Origin: Hevea brasiliensis
Taxonomy: Eukaryota > Streptophyta > Magnoliopsida > Malpighiales > Euphorbiaceae
Direction: 5' to 3'
Length of the DNA: 64,000 nt
Assembly: GCF_030052815.1 (NCBI RefSeq)
Contig: NC_079505.1
Span: 6,080,016-6,144,015, forward strand
The position numbers and the translations under genes were made by a program. A model generated the notes under the pieces. It saw only the letters and a list, made by a program, of their open reading frames with translations, ran no database searches and had not been told where the DNA came from. This document shows, in pieces, positions 28,302 to 38,413 of the stretch (the stretch's first letter is position 1; each line of letters begins with the position of its first letter).

Positions 28302-30051
28302 TGTTGCACTCATTTCATATAGGCATTTTAGGATAGTTTTGTATCCATTTTGCTCTTATATTTTAGTATATTTTATGTTTTTAGCTTTATTTTAGCTTAT
28401 TTGTTAACTTTAGTTACTTTATATTTTATTTTTATAATTTTATTGTTTTTAATAGGTTTTTATGGCAAATTGAGGGTCAATGAGTACATTAGGAAGTGAT
28501 TTGAAGAAATTTGGAGTCCCTTAAGCATGGAGAAAAGTTGAAAAAAATCAAGCATTGGAAGATTAAGTTAGCCAAAATTTGCTTGAGATTTTGCTTATAA
28601 TGTTGCTCAGGGTATGTCATATTGCTTAACCTTAAGCCTAGGGCAAGTCACAAGTCAAGCCTAGGGCAAGTCGCAAGTCAAGCATAGCTTAAATCTAATA
28701 CATTCAAGTTTTCATCCACAAACTTGCCGAGATTTGCTTAGGGTCCTGCTTGAGATCCTGCTTAGGGCAAGCGGCAGTGCTTAAGGTGCAACTCAGGTCA
28801 AGCTGGAAGTCAAACATGAGTAGAAAAATCCATTTTATCCCAAATCTGCCGAGATTTACTGAGGGTCTGCTTAACCTTAAGCAGACAGTGCATACAAAGG
28901 CCAAAAATTGCTGAAGATGTTGTTTAGGGTAAGCAGTACCCTAAGCAGACTGCCCAGAACGTGAACAGCTTTGCTGACCTGGATATTTTTATACCTCATT
29001 TCCTATCCACTCCTTGGCTCTTATCCATTTTTAGGGCAACTTTTGGGACCATATAAAAGCATCATTTTCTAGTTTTTACAACAAAAAGAAGTGAGGAAAA
29101 AGGGAGAACAACGAAAAGAAAAGCAAGAAAAGAATAAGAAGCCATTTTCTGCTGGAAAGCTACTGCCAAGTGATGTCCACCTGCAGTTTTTTAGAGTTTT
29201 GGGCTCTCCTTCCCCTGGGTTTTTCTATTCTTAGTCTATTTTTATGTTTTTTTTGTTAGTTTTATCATTTTCTCTTGTAAATTTTATCATGATAGAATAG
29301 TTTTTCTAAGATTTCAAAGTTGGGTTATAATGTTTTGAATTTATTTGTGGATTTGGATTGGGTTTTATCTAGATTTATATAAATATGAGTTTTGATTCTT
29401 TTCTTTGTGTGCTTTATGACTTACCTAATGTTGGATCCCATTGGGTCTAGTTTTTAATCTTTGATTGAAGGACCAAAATGTGAAAATCATTTATAGATAA
29501 TCAATGATTAGAACTTAAAATCACCTAGATTTAGAAATAAATTAGGGTTTTAAGAGGATTCATTGATAGTTACAAAACTTAACGGGTTTTAAGTTAATCA
29601 AATATCGTACGAAAGTAGGTTTGATTTTCTTAAAATACTCTTTGGTTTACTTGAAAAAGATATCAAAAGATTTTAGAATCAATCACCTTCAAACTCTAAT
29701 TTCTTTTAAAAATTTGGATGACCCAAGACAAATCTCAATAGATTTAATTCATAAACCCAAACTCTGAAATTATTTTTACTATTAATTAGTCTTTATTTTT
29801 GCTTGTCCATTATTAATTTACTTAATTTTTGCTTAGATTAAGACTTTATTTACATTACCCATTGCCTATTTTCTTTATTTTCTATTTAAATATCTACATT
29901 TATTTAATTTAGTTCTCCTGCAAATTACCATTAGTTTAAATAATCAAAACAACCATAATCTAGTACTTAAATACAATTCCTCGTGGGAATGATACTTTAC
30001 TTATCACTCTATTACTTGATACGACCCATATACTTGCGGACACACACATCA
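28302..30051 (+). repeat. 5' LTR (1750 bp) of the LARD-like element
   Basis: It starts TGTTGCACTCATTTC and ends CACACACATCA. It is nearly identical to 34005-35735. It contains many TGCTTA/TTAAGC words and a local tandem duplication of a ~23-bp unit (AGCCTAGGGCAAGTC...CAAGTCA, about 28636-28682) that is single in the other LTR and accounts for most of the length difference. Confidence 0.93.
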
Positions 30052-30052
30052 A

Positions 30053-30073
30053 GTTTTTGATGCCGTTGCCGGG
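30053..30073 (+). other. Primer-binding site of the LARD-like element
   Basis: Immediately after LTR 1 the sequence reads TTTTTGATGCCGTTGCCGGG. Plant Athila-type elements have TGGCGCCGTTGCCGGGGA here, complementary to the 3' end of Asp-tRNA. This copy differs at a few positions. Confidence 0.75.
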
Positions 30074-30187
30074 AAATTATTGTTTGACATTAGATGATTT
30101 GGTTGTTTGGTTAATTTAGACATTTTCTTTTATTATTACTTTACTTTGTGTTTTTCTTTTTGAAAATTTTCTTTTATATTTCTGATT

Positions 30188-30502
30188 TTGTTTCCATTTG
30201 CTTATCTTGTGAGGTATTTCGAAATGTTTCATGTACAAGTCTTCACAAATTTTGTTCAACTGCATTTGGAGCCCTTTTATGCTGCTTGGGGAAGATTTAA
30301 TGATATGGTAGAGAGATTTTCCAACCACAATCTTTCAAATCAGTCTCTAATTCTTTGTTTCTACGATGGTTTGGATGAAGCGACAAGAAATTGGGTAGAT
30401 TATGGAGCTTGGGCAACTGGTGATCATGTTCTTCAAAGAGGTCATGAGGATGTCATTCATTTGTTGAATGACATGGCGGATTTTGATTACCATTGGCATT
30501 GA
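30188..30502 (+). pseudogene. Degenerate gag-like fragment of the LTR element
   Basis: The 104-codon frame contains YAAWGRFNDMVERFSNHNLS and LILCFYDGLDEATRNWVDYG. These follow the pattern of the retrotransposon gag core (W..RF..M......LI..FY.GL....R..VD). It starts and stops without the rest of gag and has no zinc knuckle. It is in the same direction as the LTRs. It is probably a capsid relic, and any product would be non-functional or a packaging accessory at most. Confidence 0.6.
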
Positions 30503-31306
30503 GACCCTTCACTACAGGGCTGGAGTCACCAATATCCCCCATACGATAACCAACCCAATATTTCACACCAACCATTTGAGTTTGAAGAAGAGAAGGGAGT
30601 AGGACATGAAGAGGCAAAAGATAAATTTGAAAATCTCTTTAACCAATTATTGAAGATTCAAGAAGACCAAGGAATGAAACTTAAAGATATGGTAGCTAAA
30701 TTGGATGATCTTGAGACATCAATGAAGAAAAATGAGCTATTAATCAAGATGATGAATGGACTTTATAAGGAGGAACTAAATAATCAAGGTGGGGACAAAG
30801 GGTTAAGCTATGACAATGCTTCATGGGAATTTGAATCTGCAGAAGAAGTAGAGCCTCAATCAGAAAAAGAAAAATCCCTTGAAGATGAGTTACCAATAGA
30901 GTTTCCACAAGAAAATGAGTTACTTGAAGAAGAAATAGAACTTAAAGTTGAAGAAAACAACTCTTTTATCCTTGGAGGGTCATTAGAAGAGGGCTTATAT
31001 GGAAATGAGTCAGAAATGAAGTTGGTGGTTGAGGAAATTGATAAAACCATCAACTTGAGCTCATTGATGGATCTTTCACATACACCACCAGAATACCCTT
31101 TTCTCTCATGGATACCTCCTTCATCATTTTATATCCTTCATGAGCTAAAGCTTTCTTCAACCCAAGCATGTGATTCAACTCCAAGTGTTGTTCATGCTGC
31201 ATGCAAATTTGCTTCAAATCTAGCCAATCTTGAGGGCACTTTACATCAAGACCCATATGTCATATTATATGATAATTATTATGGAAGGAAGCCGCTTTTT
31301 GATTAG
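30503..31306 (+). CDS. Acidic, coiled-coil-like frame of the LTR element, unknown function
   Basis: The frame is open from just after the gag-like stop (30503) to 31306. The first ATG in the longest version is at 30650, giving 218 residues. The N-terminal part is Lys/Glu-rich with heptad-like spacing (KLKDMVAKLDDLETSMKKNE), then a strongly acidic middle (about residues 60-130), then a Ser/Pro/Tyr segment with a final KPLFD. It has no pol motif. Elements of this non-autonomous type often keep such a frame in place of full gag-pol. I do not recognise a domain; it may be the C-terminal end of a gag-derived polyprotein. It is unlikely to be a host gene because it sits inside the LTR pair. Confidence 0.45.
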   Translation, partial: DPSLQGWSHQYPPYDNQPNISHQPFEFEEEKGVGHEEAKDKFENLFNQLLKIQEDQGMKLKDMVAKLDDLETSMKKNELLIKMMNGLYKEELNNQGGDKGLSYDNASWEFESAEEVEPQSEKEKSLEDELPIEFPQENELLEEEIELKVEENNSFILGGSLEEGLYGNESEMKLVVEEIDKTINLSSLMDLSHTPPEYPFLSWIPPSSFYILHELKLSSTQACDSTPSVVHAACKFASNLANLEGTLHQDPYVILYDNYYGRKPLFD

Positions 31307-31319
31307 CATATCTGAAGGG

Positions 31320-34004
31320 GTCAAGCTAATGACCTTAAACAAGTGCTTCTTGGGAGGCAACCCAAGTTTACTTTTAGTAGTTTGATTGTTTTCTTTTTGA
31401 GTTTTTGAGTTTTACCCCATTCAACTCAAAAGTGACATTTGTTTATCTTTTGTAGGTTATTTATGAAGATTGGGCAAATTGAAATTTGTTGCAAAAGACA
31501 AGAAATGCAATGTAGCTATTTAAGGGAAGAAATTCTGCACTTTTGTTTCTCTGTGAACAGTAACTTTCTTGAATTTGTGTCACATTGCTGATATTGGAAA
31601 ATTGAGTGATGATACATGTTCAAATATATGCCTTTTTGTATTTGGTTGAATGCAACTTGAATGAGGATTAATTTTGATATTTTGGACTAGTTTGAGCTTT
31701 ATTAGAGTGCCAAATTATGTTTGTTGCAATTTTGACTTTTTGGTATATATGGTGTTTTTGTTTGAAAGTAAATTTTCATGCTATTGTTTATATTGCTTTA
31801 GGTGTTGCTGTTCTTGTTGCTGATATTTCTTATTGCTGATATAGTTGTTAATGCAGATTTTGGTGCTTGATGTGAATTTCAGCTATTGATATTGTAGATA
31901 TAGCTGTTGAATTTCAGTTTTAATTTGTTCTGGATTTCATGTCTACATAATTTTCTTGCAGAATGTGCTTGAATTTGAGCTGCTTAACTCTTAAATTTGC
32001 ATTTTCAAGATATGTTTTACTAGTTTTTGGAAGTTTTTGGGTTGAGTTTTTAGTTTTCTAGTGTAAGTATGCATTGGGTATATGCTGGAGATCAGGACAG
32101 TCCTTTGGTAGCATTTATAATGTTTTTAGTGAGCAAAATCTCTGTTTTTAAATAGATTCGTCGAAATTTGCTAAAGGTATTACTTATTCTAAGCTGTATC
32201 CTCTGCAAATCTTGCTTAACCCTAAGCAACAGGTTAAGCAACATCTTAAGCAGTGTAAATTCATATATTTGGGATGCTTTTTCACATTTTTCTCTATAAA
32301 GCTTCATTGTTAATATCATTTTGAGCTTAATTTTGGAATTCTTGAGCTTATATTGATTTAATCCCCAATTGTATATATATTTCATTAATTGATTAGTTCA
32401 CACAATTTTGCCCATCTTTGCATTCATTTTAGCCATTGAGGACAATGTCTCATTTGAGTTTTGGGGTGAGGGCAAAATTTTTGCAAAATTTTTAAAGTTT
32501 TTTTTTTTTTATCATTTTCACTCATTTATTGCATTTCATTCATTCATACATAGTAAGCCCATATACTTATACTTATACCACACATATGTCTATACTCATA
32601 TACACACACTTGCATATAGTTTTCATATAGATTACACCTAGTTTTAATTTGATTTACGCATTCATTTTAGGATCATGCATATCATAAAAATAAATTTTTA
32701 CCTTGTCCTTAAAGGATTGAGAGTTGCTTTGAAGAGTAATTGAGCTTACTTTTAGAAGGGTTTGATGGATTGAAAGTTCTAGATAGGTGCAAGGTTATTA
32801 GATTCTTGCCTTAATTTATATCTTCTTAGCCAAGGGCCACCCAATCAATTGCACTGAGTTTGAGTGCCTAGAGAAAACTCTAGGGTAAGAAGTAGCTAAT
32901 TGATGTCTCACCAATCCTAGAATAATCCTTCTAAACCTTTCAAGGCAAAATCATAGCATGCACTTGAGAAAGAAAATGATCTAGGCATTCTTTGGATTTT
33001 AAACCCACATTTTAGCCTTAGCCAACCTCACTTTAAAATTTCCCTTTAGAATCAATTTAAGCCTACATTTATCCCTTTTATTTCTTTGGAACCCACATTA
33101 CTGCCTAGCCATAAACCCAAACACTTACCTACCCTTCATGAGAATAATTCTTTGAGTGATAGATACACTTAAAAAATAATAATAATAAAATTAAAAAAAA
33201 GAAAAAAAATAAAAAAAATAAAAAAAAAGAAAAAGAAAAAAAAATATAATAATTAGTTGAGAGAAGTGACTAAAGTAAAAATGCTAGCAAATTCAATCAT
33301 GGTATGTAAAGTAATTCACCACCAAAGTACACAAGGGGTGAATTAAAAGGGCAATTGTAATTCAAAGTCAATGGTATTTATGTAGTCTCTCCAAAAATTT
33401 CAAAATTATATGCTAGCATTGGTGAATAGTTATAAAGTTCCTTCTCTCATTTAATTCTTAAAAAAAAGAAAAAAAAAAGGGAGAAAAAAAATTTTGTGTC
33501 TTGATCTTTTAACAATTTGATTATTCTCATGTTTTGTTACTTTTATCTTTTCCTTATTAGCCACATTATCACCCCCTTAGCCCTATTATAACCCTTGAAA
33601 GTCCTTTTGATCTTTTGATGGTATTTTGCTACATTAGTGGAGATTGGAATAGGAGAATTGCCTATGGGATTGGGATATCATTCATCCATTCATTTACTTC
33701 CATTATTATTTAAGATACTTTAGTTTATGGATCACTCTAGAGTCTATTTAGGCATGATTATTCTTTGTGATTGATTGGTTTGGGCTTGATGATATGGATA
33801 ATTGACCCAAGGTTAAGTGGTGAAAACTTTGATAAGAATCGAATTCTTTGTACCTTGAAAGTGGGTAAATGGTTTGTTGGTGGCTAAAGGTAAGCTTGAG
33901 AGCTTGGATAAGTAGTTTTCATGAATTTAAGGGAAGGTACCCCAATTGCATTAATTATTTTTAATTTGCTTGAGGACAAGTAAAGGTTTGAGTTTGGAGG
34001 AATT
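31320..34004 (+). other. Long non-coding interior of the LARD-like element
   Basis: No pol-like frame is present. The sequence is T-rich, with poly-A-rich low complexity at 33175-33245 and a purine-containing tract just before LTR 2 (GTTTGGAGGAATT, ending 34004). Near 32208-32255 the interior repeats the GCTTAACCCTAAGC-type motif also found in the LTRs. Confidence 0.7.
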
Positions 34005-35735
34005 TGTTGCACTCATTTCATATAGGCATTTTAGGGTAGTTTTGCATCCATTTTGCCCTTATATTTTAGTATATTTTATGTTTTTAGCTTTATTTTAGCT
34101 TATTTGTTAACTTTAGTTACTTTATATTTGATTTTTATAATTTTGTTGTTTTTAATAGGTTTTTGTGGCAAATTGAGGGTCAATGAGTGCATTAGGAAGT
34201 GATTTGAAGAAATTTGGAGTCCCTTAAGCATGGAGGAAAGTTGAAAAAATCAAGTATTGAAAGATTAAGTTGGCCAAAATTTGCTTGAGATTTTGCTTAT
34301 GATGTTGCTCAGGGTATGTCATATTGCTTAACCTTAAGCCTGGGGGAAGTCGCAAGTCAAGCATAGCTTAAATCCAACACATTCAAGTTTTCATCCACAA
34401 ACTTGCCGAGATTTGCTTAGGGTCCTGCTTGAGATCCTGCTTAGGGTAAGCGGCAGTGCTTAAGGTGCAACTCAGGTCAAGCTGGAAGTCAAACATGAGC
34501 AGAAAAACTCATTTTATCCCAAACCTACCGAGATTTGCTGAGGGTCTGCTTAACCTTAAGCAGACAGTGCATGCAAAGGCCAAAAATTGCTGAAGATGTT
34601 GCTTAGGGTACAAGCAGACTGCCCAGAATGTGAACAACTTTGTTGACCTGGATATTTTTACACCTCATTTCCTATCCACTCTTTAGCTCTTATTCATTTT
34701 TAGGGCAACTTTTGGGACCATATAAAAGCATCATTTTCTAGTTTTTACAACAAGAAGAAGTGAGGAGAAAGGGAGAACAACAAAAAGAAACGCAAGAAAA
34801 GAATAAGAAGGAGAAGGAGCACGCCATTTTCTGCTGGAGAGCTGCTGCCAAGTGATGTCCACCTGCAGTTTTTCAGAGTTTTGGGCTCTCCTTCCCCTGG
34901 GTTTTTCTATTCTTAGTCTATTTTTATGTTTTTTTTGGTTAGTTTTATCATTTCCTCTTGTAAATTTTATCATGATAGAATAGTTTTTCTAAGATTTCAA
35001 AGTTGGGTTATAATGTTTTGAATTTATTTGTGGATTTGGATTGGGTTTTATCTAGATTTATATAAATATGAGTTTTGATTCTTTTCCTTGTGTGCTTTAT
35101 GACTTACCTAATGTTGGATCCCATTGGGTCTAATTGTTAATCTTTGATTGAAGGACCGAAAGATGAAAATCATTGATAGATAATCAAGGATTAGAACTTG
35201 AAATCACCTAGATTTAGAAATAAATTAGGGTTTTAAGAGGATTCATTGATTAGTTACAAAACTTAATGGGTTTTAAGTTAATCAAATATCGTACGAAAGT
35301 AGGTTTGGTTTTCTTAAAATACTCTTTGATTTGCTTGAAAAAGATATCAAAGGATTTTAGAATCAATCACCTTCAAACTCTATTTTCTTTTAAAAAATTG
35401 GATGACCCAAGACAAATCCCAATAGATTTAATTCATAAACCCCAACTCTGGAATTATTTTTACTATTAATTAGTCTTTATTTTTGCTTGTCCATTATTAA
35501 TTTAGTTAATTTTTGCTTAGATTAAGACTTTATTTACATTACCCATTGCCTATTTTCTTTATTTTCTATTTAAATTTCTGCATTTAGTTAATTTAGTTCT
35601 CCTGTAAACTACCATTAGTCTAAATAATCGAAACAACCATAGTCTAGTACTTAAATATAATTTCTCATGGAAATGATACTTTACTTATCACTCTATTACT
35701 TGATACGACCCGTATACTTGCTTACACACACATCA
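34005..35735 (+). repeat. 3' LTR (1731 bp) of the LARD-like element
   Basis: It begins TGTTGCACTCATTTC and ends CACACACATCA, followed by the target duplication ACCAC at 35736-35740. In the first ~270 bases aligned by eye it differs from LTR 1 at about a dozen positions, nearly all transitions. Confidence 0.93.
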
Positions 35736-35740
35736 ACCAC

Positions 35741-36914
35741 CGGCACCACCGGAACCTCGTGATCTATGATGATGATATGTCTATGGCTATTCTGGAAATG
35801 AAGCTTCGCCACCAGACACTCCACCACCTTCACCACCACCTCCACCACCTTCTTGTGATTGTGAAGTAGCACTTACACCACCTCCACCCGTTGATCCTCC
35901 TCCAACTTCACCACCACCTCTATCATCACCACCATCATCATCATTACTTGAACTTGACAATGCAAAACAACGTTTAGGTCAAACACCGCCACCAGTAGCA
36001 CCACTTCCTTTTACTTGAGTTGGAGCAATATCTTCCTCTTCCAACCAAGGATTTTCTTGACCATCAAGCACAAGAGATTCCCTTTCCTCTAACTATGGAT
36101 TTAACAAATCATCTTATTCAAAAATGTAATCCAAGTTAATTGGATTGTAATTTCTTTCCAACTCCTGCCAGCTTTTCCTTGTTGCATTCCTCACTTTTAG
36201 TCTGATATTATAGTAAACAAAGACAAAAGTATGCAAGTTTTTATACCTTAGTCTGTTTCTTGACTTTGTAAGTATAAGGGAAAAAGTGCTTCAATTTCTC
36301 TCACAATTTGATACTGAAGTTGTCTGACTCAACACCTTAATTGCAATTTTTCTAAGTTCAAGAGCACTTTCACCATAAGTAATCCACCACTCAGCTGCAT
36401 TATAGTTCAATAAACAAATAAAATACTTTAATATTGGCTCAAAGCCTCAAAGTCAAAATTAATATAACATTGTTTAAAAATAATAGATGTTATTAGTTTT
36501 ACTTGGATCACTAATCTTAATGGCTCTTTGTGCAAAAGTCGTACCAAAGCTCCCCAATTTATCTCGAAACATTAGTGCCTAGTATAGTAGATAGTAGATA
36601 CACCCAATAAATTTTAATATTAATAAGCATAATAAAATCAAATGGATTATACTCCATTTCTAATTCTAACTAATTTTGAGAGCTAAATTCACTTAGCTAT
36701 ACACTTACTTGGTTCAATGCGCGAGCTTAATTCACTAAATCGCTCTCTAAACTTTGAATAGCTTTCTTTAGCCCCAACATGATTTCCTAATCATTTCCAA
36801 TATCGTGTGGACCATATTGGTATTGAGGATTAATAAAGTACCCTACAAAATCAAATATACATATGAACTATTAAAATGATTTAATTTTTTTTTTTAGGTA
36901 GTGAATATACCTAA
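35741..36914 (-). pseudogene. 3' part of the hAT transposase relic between two insertions
   Basis: Minus-strand fragments seen here include GYFINPQYQYGPHDIGND (about 36843-36790), MFRDKLGSFGTTFAQRA (about 36575-36520), the dimerisation block AAEWWITYGESA (about 36395-36360) and VLSQTTSVSNCERN. Lower down (about 35990-35760) is a Gly/Ser/Asp-rich low-complexity region written with GGTGGT-type codons. AT-rich intron-like gaps separate the pieces. Stops interrupt the frame. Confidence 0.7.
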
Positions 36915-37676
36915 TTAAAACATTAACTTGCCAGCTGTATGTAAATCATGATGCAATTGAATACTCCAACAATGATTAATGATTTTCCAATACTCTATAT
37001 AGCTTCTAGCATTAGCCTTGATTGCCAACTTTGCACTTTCAAATGTCTCAAATATAAAACCCATAGTTGGCTTGTCATCACCATCCAATAATTTTAGAAC
37101 TTTGAGTAAAGGCTCTTGAATTTTTATTATTTCCTGGGCTTTCTCCCAAAAATTTCTTCCCTCATTACCTAAGCCAAGAACAATGTTCCTTGCTTCATAA
37201 GGAGGTCCATTGGTAGCCTGACCAAACCTACTTGCTATCCATTGCTCTGATTCAAAAATATTTCTCAACCTCATCCTACATCGGATAATAGACTCTAAAG
37301 CAATGAAATTTGTGGCAAATGGTGTAATGCCGGGGTGAACGATATCTCTATTGTCCGTAAATTTCTTCATATAATTTTGTAACACCCCTAATTTTTAAAT
37401 TTATTATTTTTGGGTAAATATTGATGTTTTTAATTTTATTTAAATTTTAGAAAATTATTTGAAATTTTTTCGATTTTAGAAATCGGGTTTGATTTTTCGA
37501 AAATATAAAACTTTGATGATTTTTAAAAATTAATTTAAAGACCACGTGGCAAAACTAAAAATATATTTGGAGTCTATGAATTTTTCTTAGTTTTCTAGAA
37601 TTTTTTTCAAAATTTTTGGGCCTCGTTTTCGATCCCAAGGCAGAGTAAAAAATTTCAAAATTTTGTATGTTGAATT

Positions 37677-37727
37677 GGACCGGCAGAATCGAACCGGACC
37701 GGATCGGACCGATCGAATCGGACCGGC
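37677..37727 (+). repeat. Short GGACCGGATC-type repeat cluster in family-1 LTR
   Basis: Several imperfect 8-12-base units of the form (A/G)ATCGGACCG follow one another. The matching cluster in the inverted copy lies at about 46596-46645. They are followed by a CT-rich then C-rich stretch with much higher GC than anywhere else in the window. Confidence 0.7.
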
Positions 37728-38413
37728 TTCTTCTTCCTTTTTCTTTCTCCCCGCGTGCGTCCCGACCTTTCCTTCTCTCTCTCCCGTTTTCTCTCACTCA
37801 GCCCTCCTCCCCTCGCCGGCAAGCCACCACCCAGCCCTCCCCACCTCGCCGGCGCGCCATCCCAGCCTCCCCCCATTGCCAGCCGCCGCTTGGAACGCCG
37901 GGAAACTGCGCGGCGCTTCATCTTCCTGGCTAAAATTCGGCCGATTCGGCCATCGATTGGGCCGAGTCTTGTATCAAACAATATCTACACCTCGAGAGCT
38001 TTCCATAGACACCAAGAACACCAAAATCCATCGAGCGGTTTGTCCAATTTTTGTTCAGGAAGTTTTAGCTCATTTTGACTTTTGGGCTAGATTTCTCGCA
38101 AACTGTGAACCCTACGAGGAAACCGAGAGTACCAGAGCGCTCCACTCGTTGAGAGCTTCGCGGCAATATAAATTTCAAAATTTTTCGACACCGTTTTTCG
38201 GTAGGTCCCACGAAACTTCGTAGTATTTTTTCGAGCATAAAATGAGCTTAGAAAATTTCGTAAAATTTATGTACTAACCCTCGTGTTGTGGGCTTCGTGT
38301 AGGTATCTTCAATTCGCGAAAATTCAACAGTTATCCGAGTCTGTGAATTTCCGGCCAGACAGACCGGCTACCGAAAAGGTCTCCGAATTGGATCAAGATT
38401 TTGGCTATCCTAC

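Larger units (their letters stand above)
28302..35735 (+). mobile_element. Complete non-autonomous LTR retrotransposon (LARD-like), 7434 bp
   Basis: It has two long direct LTRs (28302-30051 and 34005-35735), TG...CA termini, and a perfect 5-bp target duplication ACCAC (28297-28301 and 35736-35740). The primer-binding site directly follows LTR 1, and a short purine-rich tract (GGAGGAA) precedes LTR 2. The 3.95-kb interior has a gag-like remnant and an acidic frame but no protease, integrase, RT or RNase H, so it needs a helper element. The phrase CTTCTTGGGAGGCAACCCAA downstream of the frames and the Asp-tRNA-like primer site recall Athila/Tat-type Gypsy elements (inference). It is inserted in the tail region of the hAT transposase. 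Confidence 0.93.

Noticed and set aside
37663..38223. 186-codon plus-strand frame and overlapping frames in the family-1 LTR
   Set aside because: Low-complexity Arg/Pro/Ser-rich reading in GC-rich LTR sequence; the sister copy does not keep the same frame and no domain is present.
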